This document shows, one piece after another, positions 15,813 to 22,121 of a stretch of DNA of 22,173 bases. Within the stretch, counting starts at the first letter, position 1, and every line of letters begins with the position of its first letter. The stretch covers positions 1 through 22,173 of the forward strand of contig CAZFCK010000057.1 in the NCBI GenBank assembly GCA_964517355.1, written 5' to 3'. The position numbers and the translations under genes were made by a program. The notes beneath the pieces are model-generated. The model was not told the origin of the DNA. It did no database searches and saw only the letters and a program-made list of their open reading frames with translations. Source of the stretch: CAZFCK01 sp964517355 (GTDB taxonomy: Bacteria; Desulfobacterota; Desulfovibrionia; Desulfovibrionales; Desulfovibrionaceae).

Positions 15813-16220
15813 TTATTTGCCCTCCGAGATTACTTTGGTCATCCCCTCGAAATTCTTTTTGATGATCGTGGTCAAGGCGTTGTACATCAGGGTGTTTTTG
15901 GAAAGCTTCGCCATTTCCTTATCCAAATCCACGCTGTCTTCACCTTTCACCATGTGGGGGCGAAACGCCTTGTGCCATTCGGGGCCGAACGTTTCGGGAT
16001 TGAATACCGAGGGCAGATGCTCCTGACTGGTGCGCGTCAACTTGCCCCTGGCGTCCAGACCCAAAGCGGCCTGCAATTCGCCCTCCCATTCGATTTCAAG
16101 AGGCTTGTATTTAGGGGTATCAATGTTCGCCATATTGCTCATGACGACATTTTGACGCTTCATCCGCAGGTCCAAGACCTTGCCCGTAAGCTGGATGTGG
16201 TTGGAAAACAAACCTTTCAT
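15813..16220 (-). CDS. flgB: Flagellar proximal rod protein FlgB
   Basis: This 135-residue protein is a proximal rod subunit and the first gene of the operon. It has the rod motif RQNVVMSNMANIDTPKYKP near the N terminus and the C-terminal KNTLMYNALTTIIKK helix typical of FlgB. I chose ATG 16220 because GGAGGAAAGG precedes it directly and it begins with the family's usual N terminus. The frame is open to 16289, but that upstream part overlaps the predicted -12 promoter element and leader. A sigma-54 type promoter lies about 65 nt upstream. Confidence 0.95.
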   Translation of the reverse strand: MKGLFSNHIQLTGKVLDLRMKRQNVVMSNMANIDTPKYKPLEIEWEGELQAALGLDARGKLTRTSQEHLPSVFNPETFGPEWHKAFRPHMVKGEDSVDLDKEMAKLSKNTLMYNALTTIIKKNFEGMTKVISEGK

Positions 16221-16284
16221 ACCCTTTCCTCCTGTTGCCGACGGCTCTGCGTTCTTTCCCGCCGCCAGGCTTGCCCAGAACAAA

Positions 16285-16300
16285 TGCAACTAACGTTCCA
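16285..16300 (-). promoter_or_regulatory. Sigma-54 type promoter of the flgB-fliI operon
   Basis: On the minus strand TGGAACG (16300-16294) is followed by TTAG and TTGCA (16289-16285). This fits the sigma-54 consensus TGGCACG-N4-TTGCA with one mismatch, and the GG and GC dinucleotides are exactly 10 nt apart. Transcription would start near 16274, about 54 nt before the flgB ATG. Class II/III flagellar genes are commonly sigma-54 dependent. Confidence 0.72.
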
Positions 16301-16590
16301 CAGTGCTAACCAACTATTTCTAAAGACTTTATTGCCAAAATCCACCTGTTGTGCACGCTCCCATCACACCGGCACGGCGCACACGCACCGCCAGCCTCCA
16401 TATGGAAGCTTTTTCCTTCCTTTTTCCGGAGAGGAAGGCCGGCGCGGGAAGTACGCCGCCGCCACGCCTTACCAATCGCGGCACAAAGTTCCTCAAGAGA
16501 GTGCGGCCAGCACAGCGGTCCGCGCATATAACCGCTTAAATTCAGCTTGTTAAACGCAAACACTGAGGACCGCGCGCAAAACGGTCAAGT

Positions 16591-16606
16591 TGGTACGTGT
16601 TTTGCT
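16591..16606 (+). promoter_or_regulatory. Sigma-54 type promoter of the divergent TPR gene
   Basis: TGGTACG (16591-16597), TGTT and TTGCT (16602-16606) match the sigma-54 consensus with the right GG-N10-GC spacing. The predicted start is near 16617, giving a leader of about 120 nt before the ATG at 16739. Having the same promoter class as flgB suggests co-regulation by the flagellar activator. Confidence 0.68.
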
Positions 16607-16738
16607 TCTCTTCATGAGCAAAGCCAGCGCGATCGGCAACGACTGCCGCACATTTTGGCCTGGATTTTGCTTATTCAGAAGCAAACAGTAAAACAAACCT
16701 GCTTACATGGGGATAATCATCCGTTACGGAGGGGAATC

Positions 16739-17302
16739 ATGAGCGAACATCTGGATTACGAGATCAACAAGGAACTTGGCGAATGTTATCTGTTCATGGG
16801 CGACATTGACAAAGCCGAGGAATACTACACCAAGGCAGCCAGCTCCAACGGCATTCATCCCGACCCCTACCTCGGGCTGGCCACCATCGCCGTGCAGCGT
16901 GGCGACCTGGAAAAGGCCTTGCAGCTCTATAAACAGGCCGCCGGCATCGAACGCAACGACAAAGCCGTGGCCGGCATGGCCCTGGTGGAGATGGAGCTTG
17001 GATTGCAGGATGCCGCTCTGGAGCATTTCGCCGACGCCCTGCGCCATAATCCGGAAAATTCCGTGGCTGTTTTCGGCCTGGTGCAATTGGGATTCGCCTT
17101 GGAGCGTCTCAGCGAAGTGGTGGAAGCCTTGAACGGCGTCCTGGCCGCGGCGCCCCATAAGAATGACGTGCGCTTCAGCCTCGCGGGCTGCCTCATCAAG
17201 CTCGGCCATCTTCCCGAAGCGGCGCAGCATTTGGAGGCCATATTGCAGCAGGACCCCCACAATGAGTCCGCACAAGAACTTTACGCTCAGATCAGCGTGT
17301 AG
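16739..17302 (+). CDS. TPR protein divergent from the flagellar operon
   Basis: This 187-residue soluble protein is built of tandem tetratricopeptide repeats across almost its whole length: LGECYLFMGDIDKAEEYYTKA, then LGLATIAVQRGDLEKALQLY, then AGMALVEMELGLQDAALEHF and two more. TPRs bind partner proteins; there is no catalytic motif. I chose ATG 16739 because GGAGGGGAATC precedes it; the open frame back to 16547 crosses the promoter. The sigma-54 type promoter and its position opposite flgB point to a role in flagellar assembly or regulation. That function is inferred. Confidence 0.85.
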   Translation: MSEHLDYEINKELGECYLFMGDIDKAEEYYTKAASSNGIHPDPYLGLATIAVQRGDLEKALQLYKQAAGIERNDKAVAGMALVEMELGLQDAALEHFADALRHNPENSVAVFGLVQLGFALERLSEVVEALNGVLAAAPHKNDVRFSLAGCLIKLGHLPEAAQHLEAILQQDPHNESAQELYAQISV

Positions 17303-17356
17303 ACTCACGCCGTCCGAGCGCCTTTAACAACGGATAATCTCCCCTCCCCATTAGGT

Positions 17357-17395
17357 TTCCCGGCCCTCTTTTGCTGGCGCAAGAGGGCCGGGGAA
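17357..17395 (+). terminator. Strong hairpin after the TPR gene
   Basis: TTCCCGGCCCTCTT (17357-17370) pairs with AAGAGGGCCGGGGAA (17381-17395), with one bulged G, around a 10-nt loop. The T content afterwards is weak (TCCCTATTCTC). It sits 55 nt past the TPR stop and about 150 nt before purH, so it most likely ends the TPR transcript. A purH leader structure is the alternative. Confidence 0.55.
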
Positions 17396-17543
17396 TCCCT
17401 ATTCTCTCTCGCCGCCCACCCCTTTGAATAATTCACCCCGGGAAAATCCCTCTCTTTTCAAGCTTGCCAAGGGCGCAGGCGCATTCCGCACTTGCAATGA
17501 AGGCGATGCTGTGGCAGGTGCTCTCAAACATTGGAGGTTACAT

Positions 17544-18143
17544 ATGCAGCTTTTACCTGTGAAACGTGCGCTGTTGAGCGTAACGGACAAATCCGGACTT
17601 GTGGACTTTGCGCGGGCCTTGCAGCAGCGCGGGGTGGAGCTCGTTTCCACCGGCGGAACCAAGCGCGTGCTCATGGAGTCCGGCCTGAACATAATGAGTG
17701 TCAGTCAAGTGACGGGGTTCCCCGAAATTCTCGGAGGCCGTGTAAAAACCCTGCATCCACGCATCCATGCGGGCATTCTGGCCGACAAGGACGATCCCGC
17801 GCACATGGAGACCTTGCAGGAATTGGGCGTGCAGCCTTTTGACCTGATCTGTGTCAACCTCTATGATTTCGCCAAAGCCAAAGAGCTGGGTCTGGAAGCC
17901 AAAGCCGCGGTGGAGCAGATAGACATCGGCGGCCCCACGCTGCTGCGCGCCGGCGCCAAAAACTACCACAGTGTCGCTGTCGCGCCCTCGCCCGAAGACT
18001 ATTCGCGCATCCTGGCGGACATGGAGCACAACAACGGCTTTGTGAGCCTGGCCCTGCGCCGCGAACTCGCAGCCAAGACGTTTGCCTCCGTGGCCAGCTA
18101 TGATACAATGATCGCCGATTACATGCGTCAACCCCAAGCATAA
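17544..18143 (+). CDS. purH: Stand-alone IMP cyclohydrolase (PurH N-terminal domain)
   Basis: This 199-residue protein corresponds only to the N-terminal, IMP cyclohydrolase half of the usual bifunctional PurH (about 520 residues). It closes FAICAR to IMP, the last step of purine synthesis. The motifs are intact: SVTDKSG (12-18), STGGT (35-39), GGRVKTLHPRIHAGIL (64-79) and IDIGGPTLLRAGAKN (126-140). The stop falls at the natural domain boundary and is followed at once by another gene, so this is a single-domain enzyme rather than a truncation. The AICAR transformylase must be encoded elsewhere. I chose ATG 17544 because GGAGG is 6 nt upstream; the frame extends to 17424 without PurH character. 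Confidence 0.9.
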   Translation: MQLLPVKRALLSVTDKSGLVDFARALQQRGVELVSTGGTKRVLMESGLNIMSVSQVTGFPEILGGRVKTLHPRIHAGILADKDDPAHMETLQELGVQPFDLICVNLYDFAKAKELGLEAKAAVEQIDIGGPTLLRAGAKNYHSVAVAPSPEDYSRILADMEHNNGFVSLALRRELAAKTFASVASYDTMIADYMRQPQA

Positions 18144-18155
18144 GGAGCAACGCCC

Positions 18156-19829
18156 ATCGCGCACAAGGCCCAAGGAAATCTTCAAGGTCTCAAGCCCGGT
18201 CAACTCAAGGCCGTCAACAGGCTCTATCAGAGGCGTTATCCCGCGCAAGGCGGTTACACCCCTGAACAGGGCAGGGAACTGGCCGGATTGTCCGTGGACA
18301 TCGGCCGGCAGCTGGGCTTGCTCATAGACCGCAAAGGCCGCCCCACGCTGGTACTTGTCGGACAGCCCGATTCCATCTTCATTCCGGAAATCGAACGCTC
18401 GCGCCAGGGCATCGGACGCTTGCGCGGTCTGAGGCTGCTGCACACCCACCTCAAGTCCGACGAGCCGTTGTCTCAGGAAGACCTCATGGACCTGCTCTTT
18501 CTGCGGCTCGATTCCATTGGGGCCTTGACCGTGACGCACGAAGGGGAGCCCAAAACTCTCCATTTCGCTCACCTGCTTCCGGCCAATGAAGCCAACGAGC
18601 CGTATCGCGTTTTCGCCCCCATGCCGTGGGACAAGGCGGACATGGATCTTGCGGCCCTTGTCAAGGCTTTGGAAGAGGAGCTGGCCCGCCGGGAAACCGC
18701 GGCGGGACGGGTACGCGCGGGCGAGACGGCCGCTGACCGCGCCCTGCTGGTCAGCGTGAGCCAGGACCCGAAAAGCGTGCAGGAGCGGTCTTTGGCGGAG
18801 CTGGCGGAACTGGTGCGCACCGCCGGGCTCGACGTAGCCGGAACAATGATCCAACGTGTGCCGCGTATCAACCCGAAGCTTATTCTGGGCAAGGGCAAAA
18901 TCGCCGAACTGGAGGTGCAAGCCCTGCACGACGGTGCAACCCTGCTGATCTTCGACTGCGAACTCGCGCCCGCGCAAATGCGCAACCTCACGGACGTGAC
19001 CGAGCGCAAGGTGTTGGACCGCACGCAACTGATTCTCGATATCTTTGCCCGCCGCGCCACCAGCCGAGCAGGAAAACTGCAGGTGGAGCTGGCGCAGCTG
19101 AAATATACCATGCCGCGCCTTGTCGGCAAGAACACGGCCCTGTCGCGGCTGGCCGGCGGCATAGGCGGCCGTGGTCCAGGCGAAACAAAACTGGAGCTGG
19201 ATCGGCGCAAAATCCGCGATCGCATGACGCGCCTGAACAACGACCTCAAGCGCTTGCGCAAACAACGCGCCGCTGCCCGCGCGCGCCGCGCGAAAGCCGG
19301 AGCGCCCGTGGCGGCGTTGGTGGGCTATACCAACGCCGGCAAATCCACCTTGCTCAACACGCTGACCAATGCCGAGGTGCTCGCCGAGAACAAGCTCTTC
19401 GCGACCCTGGACCCCACAACCCGCCGTTTGCGCTTTCCTGAGGAGCGAGAATTGATCATCACGGATACCGTGGGATTTATCCGCCATTTGCCTGCGGAGC
19501 TTCGCGAGGCCTTTCGGGCGACGCTTGAAGAACTGGAGGCGGCCTCGCTTCTGCTCCATGTGGCCGACGCCTCGCACCCTGAAATGGAGGAACAGATCCA
19601 GGCCGTGGAGGAAATACTCGAGGAAATGGAGCTGGGCGACGTGCCGCGCATTCTCTTGCTCAACAAATGGGATATGCTGCCCCACGAGCTGCGCGCTCCC
19701 CTCATCGAAACGCATGCCGCGGCCATCCCGGTCTCCGCGCGTACGGGGTACGGGCTGGAGCGGCTTGCCGAAGCCATCATCTCGCGGGTGGACTGGAAAC
19801 GTTCCCTGCTCGCCCCCTCTTCATTATGA
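18156..19829 (+). CDS. hflX: Ribosome-associated GTPase HflX, apparently starting at AUC
   Basis: From 18156 this is a 557-residue HflX, a GTPase that binds the 50S subunit and rescues or splits stalled ribosomes. It has the HflX N-terminal domain with GGRGPGETKLELDRR, then a G domain with G1 GYTNAGKST (about 390), G3 DTVGF (about 437), G4 NKWD (about 503) and G5 SARTGYG. The first ATG/GTG/TTG codon in frame is TTG 18288, but protein-like sequence (GNLQGLKPGQLKAVNRLYQR and on) continues upstream to the purH stop. There GGAG lies 8 nt before an ATC at 18156. I therefore place the start at AUC. It begins 12 nt after purH and is probably coupled to it. An ATG-to-ATC sequence error cannot be excluded. 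Confidence 0.88.
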   Translation: MAHKAQGNLQGLKPGQLKAVNRLYQRRYPAQGGYTPEQGRELAGLSVDIGRQLGLLIDRKGRPTLVLVGQPDSIFIPEIERSRQGIGRLRGLRLLHTHLKSDEPLSQEDLMDLLFLRLDSIGALTVTHEGEPKTLHFAHLLPANEANEPYRVFAPMPWDKADMDLAALVKALEEELARRETAAGRVRAGETAADRALLVSVSQDPKSVQERSLAELAELVRTAGLDVAGTMIQRVPRINPKLILGKGKIAELEVQALHDGATLLIFDCELAPAQMRNLTDVTERKVLDRTQLILDIFARRATSRAGKLQVELAQLKYTMPRLVGKNTALSRLAGGIGGRGPGETKLELDRRKIRDRMTRLNNDLKRLRKQRAAARARRAKAGAPVAALVGYTNAGKSTLLNTLTNAEVLAENKLFATLDPTTRRLRFPEERELIITDTVGFIRHLPAELREAFRATLEELEAASLLLHVADASHPEMEEQIQAVEEILEEMELGDVPRILLLNKWDMLPHELRAPLIETHAAAIPVSARTGYGLERLAEAIISRVDWKRSLLAPSSL

Positions 19830-19837
19830 AAAAAAGT

Positions 19838-19877
19838 GCGGGAAGGGAAATCCGTTGCATAGGGTTTCCCTTCCCGC
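19838..19877. terminator. Bidirectional terminator between hflX and the repeat-protein gene
   Basis: GCGGGAAGGGAAA (19838-19850) pairs perfectly with 19865-19877 around a 14-nt loop. On the minus strand a run of T (complement of the A-run at 19829-19835) follows the stem, so it is a good terminator for the leftward operon. On the plus strand a weaker CTCTTCTTC tract follows and can serve hflX, which ends 9 nt before the stem. Confidence 0.75.
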
Positions 19878-19918
19878 GCTCTCTTCTTCCCAAATCTATT
19901 TCAAAGCATAATGCCCCA

Positions 19919-20707
19919 TCATGGTACGTCTACCTGGATATAGACTGTCGTTCCATCCGAGACATAGGGACGATAGTACACGCCGTTCACAACATGATAG
20001 GTGATGCCCGCGATGACCGTGATCGTCGCCGTGGCCGCCAACGTCCACAGAAAGGGACGGCCATACCACCAGGGGCTGGGGCCGGGCCCCCACCAGGGGC
20101 CAGTCGTCCAGGGACCGCGATACCGTGGCGGCGGTATGTATGGAGGTCTCGGGGGAATGGGGCGGTTCGGTCCGTAATAGGGCGGCCTGGGTCCAGGCCG
20201 GTTGCCGGGAGGAGGATACCCCGGAGGACGCTGACCAGGGGGGCGGTTATATCCGGGGCGGTTGTCGCCGGGGCGATTGTATCCGGGTCGGTTGTCGCCG
20301 GGGCGCTGACCGCCGGGGCGATTATCACCGGGGCGATTGTATCCGGGGCGGTTATCGCCGGGGCGCTGACCGCCGGGGCGATTATCACCGGGGCGGTTGT
20401 ACCCGGGGCGGTTATCCCCAGGACGCTGACCGCCGGGACGGTTGCCGCCCGGTCTTGATGGAGCCGGCCTTACATGTTGTTGTGGAGGTCTGCCTCCCGG
20501 CCGTTCGCCGCCCGGACGGGATTGCGGCCTCCTGACTTGCCCCCGCGATGGCCTATCACCTCCGCCTCTGCCGCCTCTCTGGGCATAGGCGTCCTTGGGA
20601 CCGTACATGGATGTTTGCTGTATGATCGGAATTTCGCACACCAACCCTATGGTGACCACCCCCAGAACCAGAAACTTGAGAGCGCTTTTCCAAAAGCGTG
20701 CATGCAT
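19919..20707 (-). CDS. Exported low-complexity Pro/Gly/Arg/Asn repeat protein
   Basis: This 262-residue protein starts with a basic, hydrophobic signal-like segment (8-24) and a possible cleavage site at AYA-Q (41-43). Residues 45-210 are low complexity, with PGxxR pentads. Within them a 20-residue unit with GGQRPGDNRPGYNRPGDNRP-type order occurs about three times (91-155). The C-terminal part is Trp/Tyr/Pro rich, then has a hydrophobic stretch (219-240) and ends YYRPYVSDGTTVYIQV. That end resembles proteins annotated DUF6515, though this is only a motif impression. GGGAGG precedes the ATG, 11 nt after the upstream gene's stop, so the two form an operon. A cell-envelope role is likely; the function is unknown. 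Confidence 0.75.
   Translation of the reverse strand: MHARFWKSALKFLVLGVVTIGLVCEIPIIQQTSMYGPKDAYAQRGGRGGGDRPSRGQVRRPQSRPGGERPGGRPPQQHVRPAPSRPGGNRPGGQRPGDNRPGYNRPGDNRPGGQRPGDNRPGYNRPGDNRPGGQRPGDNRPGYNRPGDNRPGYNRPPGQRPPGYPPPGNRPGPRPPYYGPNRPIPPRPPYIPPPRYRGPWTTGPWWGPGPSPWWYGRPFLWTLAATATITVIAGITYHVVNGVYYRPYVSDGTTVYIQVDVP
20243..20437 (-). repeat. Tandem repeat, 60-bp period, inside the repeat-protein gene
   Basis: About three copies of a 60-bp unit, themselves made of 15-bp sub-repeats of the CCGGGGCG.. type, encode the PGxxR pentads. The near identity at DNA level suggests recent expansion and probable length variation between strains. Such repeats are also prone to misassembly. Confidence 0.8.
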
Positions 20708-20718
20708 GGCGCCCTCCC

Positions 20719-21471
20719 TTAGTTGTCGTTTTGGTTGTCGACAGGCTGCAACACCTCACCGGCCACGGCGCCATCCGGAGTGCTGTAAGAGAATGTTTCC
20801 TCATCGAAGGCCGGATTCAAATCCCAATCATACAATTCCAACATATACTGCGGGTAGCCCAACTGCGTCTTGTCCGTGATGACGATGCGCAACGGCAAAG
20901 GTTCCTCGCCGTCCGCGATCCATATTTCCCAGTCAACTTCCAGTTGCCTGAACGCCAGATGCCGGCACGGGACGCCGCGGCACTGCTCCTGGCCCACGAT
21001 TTCCCCTGTGAGTATGCCGGCGGAGACGGCGTCATAGGGAGATGCGGTCAAAAGATCCGATAGAGGGACATCCACGCCATAGTTTTCCAATAGAAAATCC
21101 ATGGTCAAAGCGAGTCCTTCCGGCACCTCTATCTCTTGAAAAACGTTTGCCTCTCTGTCCAGAACAAACATTGTCTTTCCGTTGATCACGGAAAGCCTGT
21201 CCCTGTTGAAACCAATGGTGTCCGCTTGTAATTGGGCGGGCTTGGCGATCGCGATGAACGAGGCGCCGCCATGTTTGATTTTCATGCCGTTGGGATAGAC
21301 CCTGTCTTCAAGAAGGCTGGTTCTGACTGTAAAAGATTGTGTTTTCGCCATAAACTCACACATGTCTTTCAGTAACGTGTCCGCCTCGGGCGCTACATTT
21401 CGTTCCAAAGCCAGGACCGAATGCGACGCAAGCAAGGTGAAAGCGACCGCAAGCAATAAGCTACGCATCAT
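20719..21471 (-). CDS. Exported DUF2092-like protein
   Basis: This 250-residue protein has a clear Sec signal peptide (RSLLLAVAFTLLASHSVLA, cleavage after VLA near 23). The mature part is beta-rich and resembles DUF2092/LolA-like periplasmic proteins: TLLKDMCEFMAKTQSFTVRT, the INGKTMFVLDREANVFQEIEVP segment and the late EIWIADGEEPLPLRIVI. It has two Cys in QCRGVPC that could form a disulfide. I chose ATG 21471 because AGGAGG lies 6 nt upstream and the signal peptide follows; the frame is open to 21642, but that part is not protein-like. It is the first gene of a two-gene operon with the repeat protein. A lipid- or protein-carrier role at the envelope is speculation. Confidence 0.78.
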   Translation of the reverse strand: MMRSLLLAVAFTLLASHSVLALERNVAPEADTLLKDMCEFMAKTQSFTVRTSLLEDRVYPNGMKIKHGGASFIAIAKPAQLQADTIGFNRDRLSVINGKTMFVLDREANVFQEIEVPEGLALTMDFLLENYGVDVPLSDLLTASPYDAVSAGILTGEIVGQEQCRGVPCRHLAFRQLEVDWEIWIADGEEPLPLRIVITDKTQLGYPQYMLELYDWDLNPAFDEETFSYSTPDGAVAGEVLQPVDNQNDN

Positions 21472-21644
21472 TATAGTCCTCCTATGCGGTGTCATGGTTT
21501 CCAATATAAAATTATGCAGTAGACACAAAAGTCCATCGTGAGCCACAGCCATGGAGCCGGAGTTCTCCCCGCCATCCCGCCTACGCATGCCGCTCAGCAT
21601 GAAAGAACTGCCTGCGGACCGCGAATGGCGGATATGCAACACAT

Positions 21645-21673
21645 TTTATATGCAAACTTAAACGCGGAGTAAA
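21645..21673 (-). promoter_or_regulatory. Possible promoter of the DUF2092-like operon
   Basis: On the minus strand TTTACT (21673-21668) and TATAAA (21650-21645) are 17 nt apart. The start would be near 21638, leaving a leader of about 165 nt. A second, poorer candidate with TATATT lies nearer the gene (about 21503-21508). Confidence 0.4.
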
Positions 21674-21788
21674 CGTTTATAGCCGTCCAATCGACATCTC
21701 AACGCTCTCTGCCGTCCCAGGGCGGTTTACCCTCTTTCTATTGTAAGCGGGCAGGAGAGCATGTTCCTTGATGCAATTTTACAGTATG

Positions 21789-21856
21789 TTACGCATTTTC
21801 CATAAACAATGGGAATGTTTCCGCGGAGAGCCTCGCCTCGGGGCGGAAATGCGCTG
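21789..21856 (+). repeat. Dispersed structured repeat, copy D (diverged)
   Basis: CGCATTTTC (21792-21800) pairs with GGAAATGCG (21845-21853) as a 9-bp outer stem. Inside are hairpin 1, AAACA...TGTTT (21804-21820), and hairpin 2, GCCTCG-CCT-CGGGGC (21830-21844). Hairpin 2 differs from copy A by paired changes that preserve the stem. The GGAGAG linker between the hairpins and the closing ATGCGCT are conserved. Confidence 0.72.
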
Positions 21857-21930
21857 AAACAACTTCTACGGGTGCTCACCGCCCCCGATGTTTTCGAATT
21901 GACATTCTTCCAGCCGCTCCCGGTCCCAAT

Positions 21931-21967
21931 AGACTCGTTTCAAACTCTTTTCATTTGAAACGAGTCT
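21931..21967. repeat. Perfect 14-bp hairpin
   Basis: AGACTCGTTTCAAA (21931-21944) pairs perfectly with 21954-21967 around a 9-nt T-rich loop. No convincing T-run follows on either strand. It stands alone between repeat copies B and D; no adjacent gene explains it. Confidence 0.7.
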
Positions 21968-22121
21968 CTCCACGCATTAAAAACCATATTGTTTCACATG
22001 GTTACATAGTCCTTCCAACTCCTTTCCGCAATAACGTCCTCTAATAATAATTGTTCCGAAAAGAAGAATCTCTTTTCAAAAGTTTTCAGTTCAGCTACCT
22101 TTTCCTTAATTCTTTGCCTCG

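Larger units (their letters stand above)
16221..16738. other. Divergent regulatory region between flgB and the TPR gene
   Basis: This 518-nt stretch has no credible gene. It carries two divergent sigma-54 type promoters about 290 nt apart, both described separately. The space between them (about 16310-16580) would be available for binding of an enhancer-binding activator, but I could not identify a specific operator sequence by eye. Confidence 0.65.

Noticed and set aside
17553..19715. 720-codon open frame on the minus strand opposite purH-hflX
   Set aside because: Both plus-strand genes here have full family motifs. The antisense frame has a composition typical of a codon-bias shadow (His, Arg, Gly and Leu rich) and no recognisable motif.
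20243..20437. CRISPR-like regular repeats
   Set aside because: The repeats are contiguous 15/60-bp units in one reading frame encoding PGxxR pentads, with no variable spacers.
21472..21642. Longer start for the DUF2092-like protein
   Set aside because: The extra 57 residues would precede an obvious signal peptide, and the good AGGAGG site is at the inner ATG.
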